Below are positions 1 through 6,596 of a stretch of 9,617 bases of DNA, piece by piece. The notes beneath the pieces are model-generated. The model was not told the DNA's origin and searched no databases. It saw only the letters and a program-made list of their open reading frames with translations. The DNA comes from an uncultured Treponema sp. (GTDB lineage Bacteria > Spirochaetota > Spirochaetia > Treponematales > Treponemataceae). The stretch spans positions 1-9,617 of the forward strand of contig CAMNHD010000038.1 of NCBI GenBank assembly GCA_946538875.1, written 5' to 3'. A program made the position numbers and the translations under genes. Position 1 is the stretch's first letter. Every line of letters starts with the position of its first letter.

Positions 1-137
1 TGCGCGGGGGATAGTAGACAGAATACACATTATAGGCATATTTGGTTTGTCCCCACAAATCCGGACGGCACAGCATTTTCCAATTTTACTGATTATGCCG
101 CAAGAATTTTCCGCACCGCATTCCCCGCCATTCCGGG
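1..137. other. Non-coding stretch at window edge
   Basis: No gene is supported here. An open frame across this stretch continues antisense into the PurA-like gene and has no recognisable protein character. The only local structure is a small hairpin at 46-59 (TTTGT, CCCC loop, ACAAA), without a following T-run on either strand. Whatever gene lies to the left is outside the window. Confidence 0.5.
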
Positions 138-194
138 TTGCGGCTTCCGCCTCCATTCCTCCCGTTGGTCGGAACCGCTGCGCGGCCCTCCAAG
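138..194 (-). repeat. GC-rich structured intergenic repeat, copy A
   Basis: Read on the minus strand, the element begins with TTGGAG (193-188), then two bases, then a hairpin with stem CCGC/GCGG and loop GCA (185-175). After about 23 bases comes GGCGGAAGCC (151-142), which can itself fold as GGC-GGAA-GCC. It starts about 27 bases beyond the stop codon of the PurA-like gene and is in the sense orientation of that operon, so it could sit in the mRNA 3' end. It matches copy B at 5200 most closely. No T-run follows, so it is not a classic rho-independent terminator. Function unknown. Confidence 0.6.
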
Positions 195-220
195 TCGGGC
201 GTAGCCGCATGTGGCATGGC

Positions 221-1456
221 TTACTGAACCGAATCCTCCGCCCAGCTTGTGTAGACCCTGTCAAAGAATCCGCTCACATTCCTGAGCTGCAAAAAATCCG
301 CCACTGGAATATCCATTGCACAGCCATCCGCAGCGCAGAGGCATACGCACCCGTCAGTTTCGTTAAGATGTGTAAGCATGAGCGAGACTTTTGTTCCTGA
401 ATCGGGTAAAAGGTTCATGGAAATGTCGGCCCGTACAGGCGCAAGAAATTCTTCCGCAGAACCGTGCCTTGCATAACGGATCGAACCCTGCCAAGGATTA
501 TGAATGTTTGTCAGATCAAACTGAACGCCACCAAGTTCATCACGCGGACATTCCCAGCGTAGCTTTCCGGCACCATGCCGTGTAACGTAAGTCCTGCTTA
601 CATACACAGCCTCGTTCAAACTCAAGCCCAGGCGATTTAAAAGGTGCACCGGGTTAGTAAGACCAGTCCGTGATGCAGTCACATTCGGAGCATATTCGGT
701 GTTTTCTGAATCAAGAAGAAGTCCCTGTCCGCTCTCAAACACAATGCCGTTTCTTCTGACGAACTCCAATTCCGGTTCGAGAACCTGGACGTATTTGTGG
801 GCACAGTATACCATCTGTTCAGCAGCATTCTTAAGCACCACATCGGAAGAGAGCAAGTCCGCATATTCGCAGAGCCTTGAATTTTCGGCTGTCCCTATGC
901 AGGCACCAAGTCCCAGACGCTCAAGCCGCTGCATAACATAATCCCGCCTTATACCGCAAAGCCTACGGTACAGACCTTCTGAACCGCTGGAAAGAACTTC
1001 ACCCACCGTAAGGGCAAAACCTGCCGCAGTTCTAAGGTCGGCCTCGTTTATTCCCATACCGCAGCTTCCATGCCGTGCCGCTCCCCTTGACTCCTCAAGC
1101 ATCATGTTTACAAGAACATCATCTATGGTGACACATGGAGATTCAGGGTCAGAAAAAATACCTGGAACAAAACCGGCAACTGTTCTGAATCCCTCCGCCT
1201 CTTCCCCAAGCTTGTACAAATCAGGAAAAAAGCTTCCGCCCCAGTAAGTGTCAGCCCGTCGGAAAGAACCGGAGGACAGCTGGTGGAACACAAAGCGCTT
1301 GTCTCCATGCACCACCGTATGCCCTGACTGAGCTCCACCATTATGCCTCACCACAAGGGATTCAGGAATCAATGAACAGAAGTAGTCCGTAGCCAAGCCC
1401 TTCCCTTCATCACCGAATCCCCTGCCGATTACGGCACGTATAAAGGGTTCACTCAA
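221..1456 (-). CDS. Divergent adenylosuccinate synthetase (PurA)-like protein
   Basis: This 411-residue protein has the length and motif order of adenylosuccinate synthetases, which join aspartate to the 6-oxo position of IMP using GTP. Visible are the P-loop GFGDEGKG (residues 13-20, with the catalytic-type Asp16), NGGAQSGHT (39-47, with His46 matching the catalytic His of the NAGHT motif), HQLSSGSF (58-65), and FESGQGLLLD (240-249, matching the FEGAQGTLLD motif). Differences are marked. The aspartate-binding TTGRRRRTG loop is absent; the region around residues 317-331 reads HNPWQGSIRYA instead. The guanine-recognition TKLD motif is THLN (362-365). The substrate is therefore probably not the standard one, and the symbol purA is withheld. 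The start is TTG, overlapping the TGA stop of the VWA gene as TTGA, with AAGGGA about 8 bases upstream, which points to translational coupling. It is the last gene of the operon. It could be a paralogue in nucleotide modification or a ligase with another acceptor. Family assignment is confident; function is not. Confidence 0.85.
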   Translation of the reverse strand: MSEPFIRAVIGRGFGDEGKGLATDYFCSLIPESLVVRHNGGAQSGHTVVHGDKRFVFHQLSSGSFRRADTYWGGSFFPDLYKLGEEAEGFRTVAGFVPGIFSDPESPCVTIDDVLVNMMLEESRGAARHGSCGMGINEADLRTAAGFALTVGEVLSSGSEGLYRRLCGIRRDYVMQRLERLGLGACIGTAENSRLCEYADLLSSDVVLKNAAEQMVYCAHKYVQVLEPELEFVRRNGIVFESGQGLLLDSENTEYAPNVTASRTGLTNPVHLLNRLGLSLNEAVYVSRTYVTRHGAGKLRWECPRDELGGVQFDLTNIHNPWQGSIRYARHGSAEEFLAPVRADISMNLLPDSGTKVSLMLTHLNETDGCVCLCAADGCAMDIPVADFLQLRNVSGFFDRVYTSWAEDSVQ

Positions 1457-2349
1457 AATACAAGTCCCTTGCCCTTGGTGGAAAGCTTGAGTTCCCTGAG
1501 CGCAGCCTCTACAATTCCACGCTTTGTCTCAGGCCACTGGTCGACCGCATCCTTAAGGCTCATACCGTTGACCATCTGCATGGTGCTGATGAGAATCTCC
1601 GGTATTGCATCAACATCGCCCGGTGTGATGGCCATGGTGTGTCCGGGAAGAAGCTTTACAATTGACTCTGCATGCCTCCGGTCGTCACTCAAAAACAGAT
1701 GGAAAATCTCGAACTTTTCCTTTGCAGCCTCAAGTATTTCTTTTGTTGTCATGGAGACTTTCTCATCAAAGGTAGAGGTGAATGTGTCCGCCAATTCATC
1801 GTCATCAGTGCGGCACTCCGCATCATCACCGATTGTAAAGAGAAAGCCCTTCTTGCCACGCTTTGTAAATGCATCAAGCGAAGTATGCTTTGCGGCAAAA
1901 TACCACAAAGTAGAAAGTACGACTTCACCCTGCCCCCTGTCCACCAGCCAAAGATCCAGAAGCTGCTCCGCAATCCTGATGTCCGACTCAAACTGAGTGA
2001 CCTGAAGCGGTGCCGGATCCCAATAATCACCGTACGCAGAGAACATAATCGCCGGATCCTTCACTGCGTCAGTTGAATAAAGCTTCATCATTGTTTCATT
2101 CAGGGCTTCCTTTGCAATCTTCTCGGAAAGATAACCCATTGAACCAGTAACATCCAGGCCAATAATAATCGGTGTGGACTCGGGGTGATCCTCAGAGTCG
2201 CGCGCCTCCCTCATCTGGATGAACCTTGGGTTGAACCTCTGGTCACATTCCCTGCTCTTGAAAATTTCCTTTTCGCTGGCGGCACCGGAAAGGTTCCTGC
2301 TATTTTTTAGTTTGCTCCAATCAGAAGATGTGTAACTTCCTCTACCCAT
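1453..2349 (-). CDS. VWA (von Willebrand factor A) domain protein
   Basis: This 298-residue protein is predicted to be cytoplasmic, with no signal peptide or membrane segment. After a polar 60-residue N-terminus containing MREARDSEDHP comes a VWA fold. The first strand IIIGLDVTGSMG (61-72) carries the metal-ion-dependent adhesion site as D66-x-T68-x-S70, and the distal acidic residues lie in FTIGDDAE (171-178). The stretch PLQVTQFESDIRIAEQLLDLW (114-134) looks strongly conserved. VWA proteins usually assemble complexes through a bound metal ion, so a scaffolding or target-recognition role within the operon is inferred. ATG is the start, preceded by TAAGGAG (2367-2361) with 11 bases between. 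It begins 20 bp after the zinc-ribbon gene and overlaps the PurA-like gene by 4 bp. From memory, close relatives occur as uncharacterised proteins in bacterial and phage genomes. The exact partner set cannot be checked here. Confidence 0.88.
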   Translation of the reverse strand: MGRGSYTSSDWSKLKNSRNLSGAASEKEIFKSRECDQRFNPRFIQMREARDSEDHPESTPIIIGLDVTGSMGYLSEKIAKEALNETMMKLYSTDAVKDPAIMFSAYGDYWDPAPLQVTQFESDIRIAEQLLDLWLVDRGQGEVVLSTLWYFAAKHTSLDAFTKRGKKGFLFTIGDDAECRTDDDELADTFTSTFDEKVSMTTKEILEAAKEKFEIFHLFLSDDRRHAESIVKLLPGHTMAITPGDVDAIPEILISTMQMVNGMSLKDAVDQWPETKRGIVEAALRELKLSTKGKGLVF

Positions 2350-2369
2350 AAAACTTTTTTCTCCTTAAA

Positions 2370-3275
2370 CTATAGGTTTACATTCATTTCGGCAAACCTT
2401 CGCCCGCCGAAACCAGATTCTATCACTTTGTCCCAGGCCTCAAAATCACCATAAGAATCATCACATGGACTGGACTTAATGAACTTGACAAATTCCCTGG
2501 GGGCACTTCTCTGCCCCGGGCCCATTATTTTTCCGGCAACCACACGTATATCCGCAAGGTCACGCCTGGCATCGGACGCACCCATACTCTGGACATTCCA
2601 CCATGGCCCGAACAGCACAGCATGATGAGTGAATGGATTTATAAAGACTGACTCGACTGATATGCCCTGATGAACAAGACCGCTGTAGTTAAGCACACAG
2701 GCAATGTTCTCAAGCCTTGAGACAATCCACGCCGCATGTTCAGGTCTAAGGCATCCGAACATATCAAGGGGGAAAATATTGTCTGTGCGGACAAAAGATA
2801 CCATGGTACCGCCGTCCTCAAGATTCCATCTACCGCTGAACTCTGGCAAAGTTTCCCTGAGCCCCTTCATGTCGGCGGCTGGAATCTGAATCCTTTCTAT
2901 AGAAGAAATCATTCTGTCGGCCAAATTCTTCCTGCCCTTCTTGAAAACAAAGAGCACATTGTTACGGGCAAGATATGCAGTTGCGTCACCGTAATCCACA
3001 GAGTAAAGGTAGCGCACTGTGATATCATCTTTGTCATCAGTTCTGAGTCTAAGAGTCTCCGCACTGCGCCATAGATAGGACTCGTCGTGGGAACCGCCTG
3101 CCTTGCTGTCATTGACGCTTCTAAGATAATTCAGCACCTGCAGCCTGAAGTTCCTGTAGTCGGCAAGATCGCCGTCAGAGAATGGAACCTTGGTTCCGCA
3201 GTATTCACAGAACAAACCGCTTGTGGAATCAACGGACATCTCCGCACCACAGTTCTTGCATTTGAACGAAATCAT
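2370..3275 (-). CDS. Zinc-ribbon protein with degenerate protein-kinase-like domain
   Basis: This 301-residue protein is the first gene of the operon. Residues 6-26 form a zinc ribbon, with Cys6-x2-Cys9 and Cys23-x2-Cys26 separated by 13 residues. The rest resembles a kinase fold. VLFVFKKGRKNLADRM (107-122) resembles an N-lobe strand with a candidate lysine (112 or 113). LVHQGISVESVFINP (200-214) aligns with the HRDLKPENILI catalytic loop, but the Asp is Gly204 and the metal-binding Asn is Ser. HHAVLFGPWW (217-226) occupies the DFG position without the Asp, and ARRDLADIRVVAGKIMG (236-252) resembles the following helix. It is therefore probably a pseudokinase that binds nucleotide or partners and does not phosphorylate. 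The kinase relation is inferred from pattern only. The start is ATG with AGGGAG 11 bases upstream, the same spacing as at the next gene. No membrane segment is seen. Confidence 0.75.
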   Translation of the reverse strand: MISFKCKNCGAEMSVDSTSGLFCEYCGTKVPFSDGDLADYRNFRLQVLNYLRSVNDSKAGGSHDESYLWRSAETLRLRTDDKDDITVRYLYSVDYGDATAYLARNNVLFVFKKGRKNLADRMISSIERIQIPAADMKGLRETLPEFSGRWNLEDGGTMVSFVRTDNIFPLDMFGCLRPEHAAWIVSRLENIACVLNYSGLVHQGISVESVFINPFTHHAVLFGPWWNVQSMGASDARRDLADIRVVAGKIMGPGQRSAPREFVKFIKSSPCDDSYGDFEAWDKVIESGFGGRRFAEMNVNL

Positions 3276-3332
3276 CTTACCCTACACTCCCTTTTTTTAA
3301 TGACAGCCGCATATCTTCCGACACATCTCTAC

Positions 3333-3361
3333 ATCGTACCGTCTTGACGAAATTCTGTCTA
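3333..3361 (-). promoter_or_regulatory. Weak candidate promoter of the three-gene operon
   Basis: In the 191-bp gap between divergent genes, the minus strand carries TAGACA (3361-3356) and TACGAT (3338-3333) separated by 17 bp. Each matches four of six consensus positions. Transcription would start about 50 bases upstream of the zinc-ribbon gene. It is the best pair I can see but weak. Confidence 0.25.
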
Positions 3362-3420
3362 TAGTCCAAAGAACAAAACCATGGAACAAAAAAACTTAAT
3401 CCGTTTTTTAGTATTCCCAG

Positions 3421-3449
3421 TGGATAAATTCCCCGCAAACTGCTATACT
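3421..3449 (+). promoter_or_regulatory. Candidate promoter of the exonuclease gene
   Basis: TGGATA (3421-3426) and TATACT (3444-3449) are separated by 17 bp, with a good -10 and a moderate -35. Initiation would fall near 3456, just before the GAGG ribosome site at 3458-3461 that serves the TTG start at 3467. Confidence 0.4.
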
Positions 3450-3466
3450 TACCCGGCGAGGATGAT

Positions 3467-4783
3467 TTGGAAACCTACCTTTTTTTTGATATAGAATGCG
3501 CCAACAATTTCGGGCACCTTAGTAAAATCTGTTCATTCGGCTATGTACTCACAGACAGCCAGTTCAACATCCTGGAACAACAGGACCTTGTCATAAACCC
3601 GGAAGCAAAGATTCAGCCCCACCTTCTGATGGAAGACTCATCATGCCGCCTTGCCTATCCCAAGGAATACTTTGCAGAGCAGCCGACCTTTCCCGAATTT
3701 TACCAGAAAATATACGGACTCTTAACAGCCCCGGATCGCATGATATTCGGTTTTGCCGTTGGAAACGACATAAACTTTGTCATAGACGCATGCATCCGCT
3801 ACAAACTGCCTTTCCCCGTCTTTGACGCCTATGACACAGCACGCCTCCTGCAGATGCAGTACCACACTGTGCACTCGCTGAGCTCCTGGGCACAAATCCT
3901 CAGCATAGACACAAGCAGCCTGCACGCACACAAAAGTTCCGACGATGCACTGATGACTATGCTGGTCTACAGGCACCTCTTCCTCAGTTCGCCCCCAAGC
4001 GACAAGGCATTCAACCAGGCACACTTTTCCTCACGCCAGCGCATACAGGCAATCCATGTGGACAAATGGCGCAGATTCGTAAACCTCCAGATAATTCCAA
4101 TCCTGGACAAGCTGAACCCCAGCCCGCATGACGGACTACTCTGCGGAGAAAAATTCCACCTGTGCATACCGGGAGACTTTGACATAAGCCAGATAAGGGA
4201 CATCTGTTTCCAAATCTACGACCACGGAGGAATAGTAACCACAAGACAGGACGAAAGCATAAACATTGTGCTCATTGAATTCTACAATCAGAAGTGGCTG
4301 AATAAAATCAAGCACGCAAAAATCTATTCCCTCAAAGCCCTTTACCGCCGTATGAACATAGAGTCTCCCGTTCTTTTACCGCAAAGTACGGACATTCCTG
4401 ATTTTGACGAAAGCCAGGTAGACAACATACGCTCCACAAGCCTTGCACACATGCAGCAGGAACTGAATGAACAGGTCAGCCAGCTATTCTATGATGAAAA
4501 GATTTTCGAGATGCAGGACGAGCCATGCCCGGAGCCTAAGACAAATCTGCTGGAAGGAAAAAAGTTCAGGGTGCTGCTGTCAAAAGCCACACCCATTGAT
4601 GAACAGTACCGCGTCTGCAGCGACATCTATCAAAACGGCGGAATACTGCTCAGCGGCAAACAGGATGGTTGTATTTTTGTAAAGGAGGACGGCAAGACCC
4701 CCGCCCCCTGGATGCAGGACAACCCCACGTACAAGTTCTGCACAATCAGCGGACTGTACGGGATGCTGTCACCAAAAGCCTAG
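3467..4783 (+). CDS. DnaQ-like (DEDDh) 3'-5' exonuclease with two BRCT-like segments
   Basis: This is a 438-residue protein. Residues 4-170 form a DnaQ-type exonuclease fold. Exo I is FFDIECAN with D8 and E10, Exo II is FGFAVGNDINFV with D101, and Exo III is HAHKSSDDA with H155 and D160, the order H-x4-D of the DEDDh class. All catalytic acids and the histidine are present, so it should be an active, metal-dependent 3'-5' nuclease. The C-terminal half holds two similar segments, LCGEKFHLCIPG...IYDHGGIVTTRQ (about 227-270) and LEGKKFRVLLSK...IYQNGGILLSGKQ (about 364-405). These have the spacing of degenerate BRCT domains, as in other bacterial epsilon-like proteins with BRCT tails. A DNA repair or proofreading-like role is inferred. 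The start is TTG with GAGG 5 bases upstream; the nearby ATG at 3462 is in another frame and stops after ten codons. The stop codon overlaps that of the convergent YhbY gene. Confidence 0.85.
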   Translation: METYLFFDIECANNFGHLSKICSFGYVLTDSQFNILEQQDLVINPEAKIQPHLLMEDSSCRLAYPKEYFAEQPTFPEFYQKIYGLLTAPDRMIFGFAVGNDINFVIDACIRYKLPFPVFDAYDTARLLQMQYHTVHSLSSWAQILSIDTSSLHAHKSSDDALMTMLVYRHLFLSSPPSDKAFNQAHFSSRQRIQAIHVDKWRRFVNLQIIPILDKLNPSPHDGLLCGEKFHLCIPGDFDISQIRDICFQIYDHGGIVTTRQDESINIVLIEFYNQKWLNKIKHAKIYSLKALYRRMNIESPVLLPQSTDIPDFDESQVDNIRSTSLAHMQQELNEQVSQLFYDEKIFEMQDEPCPEPKTNLLEGKKFRVLLSKATPIDEQYRVCSDIYQNGGILLSGKQDGCIFVKEDGKTPAPWMQDNPTYKFCTISGLYGMLSPKA

Positions 4784-5091
4784 CACTTGGCAAGAAGCTT
4801 TTCAAATTTACGCTTGTCGGCTTCCTGGTGCGCTTTGTAGAAGATTGCCTTGTTGCCGATTATGCGTACAAGAGTGGCATCGCAGCGCTGGGCCAGTTCG
4901 GCAGAAAGAGAATCCTTTTCATCCTTGTATTCGTTGAAGCTCACCTTTATAAGTTCATGAGCAGCAAGACATTTTGCAGTCATCTCAACAACACCGTCTG
5001 TGAGACCGGCACCACCGATAATCACAACAGGTGCAAGGTCATGCGCATTGCGCTCAAGCAGTTTTCTCTGCTTACTAGTTAATTCAATCAT
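4780..5091 (-). CDS. yhbY: YhbY-type CRM-domain RNA-binding protein
   Basis: This 103-residue protein is a single CRM (KH-like) domain. The opening MIELTSKQRKLLERNAHDLA, the GGAGLTDGVV loop, HELIKVSF, and RIIGNKAIFYK near the end match the YhbY family in order and in length (about 97 residues in enterobacteria). The family associates with the pre-50S ribosomal subunit and is thought to help ribosome assembly. I chose the ATG at 5091 because the family begins exactly there. In-frame starts at 5100 (ATG) and 5130 (GTG) would add 3 or 13 residues with no family counterpart. A promoter at 5099-5127 would begin transcription at about 5092, so the mRNA may be leaderless. There is no clear Shine-Dalgarno site. 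It is convergent with the exonuclease gene; its TAG stop and that gene's TAG share CTAG at 4780-4783. Confidence 0.92.
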   Translation of the reverse strand: MIELTSKQRKLLERNAHDLAPVVIIGGAGLTDGVVEMTAKCLAAHELIKVSFNEYKDEKDSLSAELAQRCDATLVRIIGNKAIFYKAHQEADKRKFEKLLAKC

Positions 5092-5098
5092 AGCCAAC

Positions 5099-5127
5099 AT
5101 AATACAAATTTTAACGCCTTTTTGCAA
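5099..5127 (-). promoter_or_regulatory. Candidate promoter of yhbY
   Basis: On the minus strand TTGCAA (5127-5122) and TATTAT (5104-5099) are 17 bp apart. The predicted transcription start (about 5092) falls next to the ATG at 5091, which suggests a leaderless message and argues against the longer upstream starts. Confidence 0.45.
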
Positions 5128-5199
5128 CACACAGTACAGGCAGACACAAAGTGGCGGACAGTCTGCTCAACACCTGCACCGTTAACAGACGCGGTAGGG

Positions 5200-5256
5200 A
5201 TTGGAGGGGCCGGCGCAGCCGGTTGCGCAAGCAATGAAGGCGGAAGCCGGAACCCC
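5200..5256 (+). repeat. GC-rich structured intergenic repeat, copy B
   Basis: TTGGAG (5201-5206) and three bases are followed by a perfect hairpin, CCGGC-GCA-GCCGG (5210-5222). A second small pairing, TTGC/GCAA, lies at 5223-5234, then GGCGGAAGCC (5239-5248), able to fold as GGC-GGAA-GCC. It lies between the divergent yhbY and aldolase genes, upstream of the aldolase promoter, so it is not in the aldolase mRNA if that promoter is correct. It shares box order with copies A, C and D. Confidence 0.62.
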
Positions 5257-5267
5257 GCAAAGCCCGA

Positions 5268-5283
5268 CGGCAGTTTACTGCCG
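5268..5283. other. Hairpin next to repeat B
   Basis: CGGCAG and CTGCCG form a perfect 6-bp stem closed by TTTA. It lies 12 bp after repeat B. There is no T-run behind it on the plus strand, so a terminator is not supported. It may belong to the repeat element. Confidence 0.4.
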
Positions 5284-5332
5284 GACCGCCCGTATTTACA
5301 GCAGCATGGTTCCCGCCAAATTCCTGAACGGG

Positions 5333-5362
5333 TTTACAAGCAATGCATAAAATCAGTATAAT
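5333..5362 (+). promoter_or_regulatory. Promoter of the aldolase gene
   Basis: TTTACA (5333-5338) and a perfect TATAAT (5357-5362) are separated by 18 bp. Initiation near 5369 leaves an 18-base leader that contains the AAGGAG ribosome site at 5376-5381. Confidence 0.65.
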
Positions 5363-5386
5363 TTTCAACATACACAAGGAGTTATT

Positions 5387-6361
5387 ATGAAAGAGATATC
5401 CAAGCTTCTGGGCTACCGCGAGACAGTCAGAGTTCTGGACGCCACGGTCCGCGACGGCGGTCTGGTCAACGATTTTTTCTTTACCGACGAATTTGTGCAT
5501 CAATTGTATCAGACAAATATCAAGGCTGGTGTGGACTACATGGAAATTGGCTACAAAGCCTCGGCGAGCATGTTTGACAAGTCAAAGTTCGGAAAGTGGA
5601 AGTTCTGCAACGATGACGACATCATCAATGTAATCGGGGAAAAAGATTCACGCCTGAAACTTGCAGTTATGGCTGATGTCGGCCGCTGCGACTACCACAA
5701 CGACATTCAGGAAAGGGCAAACAGTCCGCTCGACATGATCCGCGTTGCAACCTATGTCAACACGATCCCCGCCGCAATCGACATGATTGAAGACGCCAAG
5801 CGCAAGGGCTACGAAGTCACATGCAACATCATGGCCATCTCCACTGCTCAGGAAGGCGACGTAAAGGCAGCGCTTGAAATGCTCGGTCAAAGTCCAGTGG
5901 ACTGCATCTATATTGTCGACAGCTTCGGTTCAATTTATCCCGAACAGATGGCCCGCATTGCAGACCTCTACACCGAATACGGCAGCAAGTTCAACAAACA
6001 GATTGGCATCCATGCGCACAACAATCAGCAGCTTGCATTCGCAAATACTATAGAAGCTGTCGGCGACGGTGTGAACTACCTTGACGCAACTTATGCCGGA
6101 ATGGGCCGCGGTGCAGGTAACTGTTCAATGGAAAACCTGATCAGTTTTCTTCATAATCCCAAATACAAACTTTTCCCAGTCGTCGAATTCATCGAAAAGC
6201 AGATGATTCCGCTCAGGGAAAAAGGTCCCGCATGGGGTTACGACATCCAGTACCTGCTCACCGGTGTCCTCAACCAGCATCCGCGCGCAGCAATTGCATT
6301 CACCAAGGACAAGCGCCACGACTACTCCGAGTTCTTCAAGGAAATCGAAGCGCAGGACTAA
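5387..6361 (+). CDS. HMGL-like TIM-barrel aldolase (4-hydroxy-2-oxovalerate aldolase-like)
   Basis: This 324-residue protein belongs to the DRE-TIM metallolyase/HMG-CoA-lyase-like superfamily. The signature DATVRDGG (18-25) places R22 and D23 as the catalytic Arg and metal-binding Asp. IGIHAHNN (206-213) supplies the metal-binding H209 and H211. VDSFGSIYP (177-185) and GMGRGAGN (238-245) are the usual barrel loops. Family members cleave or form C-C bonds next to a carbonyl using a divalent metal; the DmpG/MhpE branch splits 4-hydroxy-2-oxoacids to pyruvate and an aldehyde. The real substrate here is unknown: no acylating aldehyde dehydrogenase partner lies beside it, and the C-terminal communication domain typical of DmpG is not obvious. 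The start is ATG with AAGGAG (5376-5381) 5 bases upstream. It is monocistronic, with its own promoter. Confidence 0.88.
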   Translation: MKEISKLLGYRETVRVLDATVRDGGLVNDFFFTDEFVHQLYQTNIKAGVDYMEIGYKASASMFDKSKFGKWKFCNDDDIINVIGEKDSRLKLAVMADVGRCDYHNDIQERANSPLDMIRVATYVNTIPAAIDMIEDAKRKGYEVTCNIMAISTAQEGDVKAALEMLGQSPVDCIYIVDSFGSIYPEQMARIADLYTEYGSKFNKQIGIHAHNNQQLAFANTIEAVGDGVNYLDATYAGMGRGAGNCSMENLISFLHNPKYKLFPVVEFIEKQMIPLREKGPAWGYDIQYLLTGVLNQHPRAAIAFTKDKRHDYSEFFKEIEAQD

Positions 6362-6382
6362 AATATTTTTCATGGGGCATAT

Positions 6383-6428
6383 GGGGCATCCCTGCTCTGC
6401 AAAAGAATAAGGGCACCCCAAAGTTTTT
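6383..6428 (+). terminator. Weak possible terminator after the aldolase gene
   Basis: GGGG at 6383-6386 can pair with CCCC at 6416-6419, with further imperfect pairs inside. AAAG and a TTTTT run (6424-6428) follow. The stem has mismatches and a long loop, so this is only a suggestion. Confidence 0.25.
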
Positions 6429-6439
6429 CTGTTCCTACC

Positions 6440-6506
6440 AACCGGCGTTCCGCCACTTGCCTACGGCCGGCCCTCCGGGCTCACGCCTGCGGCGTGCTGG
6501 CTCCAT
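6440..6506 (-). repeat. GC-rich structured intergenic repeat, copy D
   Basis: Read on the minus strand, ATGGAG (6506-6501) is followed by four bases, then a perfect hairpin CACGCC-GCA-GGCGTG (6496-6482). A GC-rich segment containing GGCCGGCC follows, then AGTGGCGGAACGCC (6457-6444), whose end can fold as GGC-GGAAC-GCC. It lies downstream of the permease gene in the sense orientation, and antisense to the 3' side of the aldolase gene. It shares the AGTGGCGGAA end and the GGAGCCA start with copy C. Confidence 0.6.
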
Positions 6507-6550
6507 GCCGGGCCCCGCTCCTGGGAAAAAATCCCGCACACTAGCAAGAA

Positions 6551-6562
6551 CCTAACGTTAGG
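6551..6562. repeat. 12-bp perfect palindrome
   Basis: CCTAACGTTAGG is a perfect palindrome 34 bp beyond the permease stop codon and next to repeat D. It has no loop and no T-run. It could be a protein-binding site or chance. Confidence 0.35.
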
Positions 6563-6596
6563 ATTATATCAAACAATTCCGCACAGGAAACAGCGA

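Noticed and set aside
47..400. Plus-strand open frame of 117 codons
   Set aside because: It overlaps the PurA-like gene antisense and the GC-rich repeat A, has no protein family look, and lacks a ribosome site.
221..1456. Phage 2-aminoadenine (PurZ) identity for the PurA-like gene
   Set aside because: The catalytic Asp is retained, and no dATP-removing or Z-genome partner gene is present; only general PurA-superfamily membership is supported.
5268..5283. Rho-independent terminator
   Set aside because: The stem is good but no T-run follows on the plus strand, and no plus-strand gene ends here.
5111..5503. Minus-strand open frame of 130 codons
   Set aside because: It runs antisense through the aldolase start, its promoter and repeat B; the arginine/leucine-rich composition reflects the GC-rich repeat.
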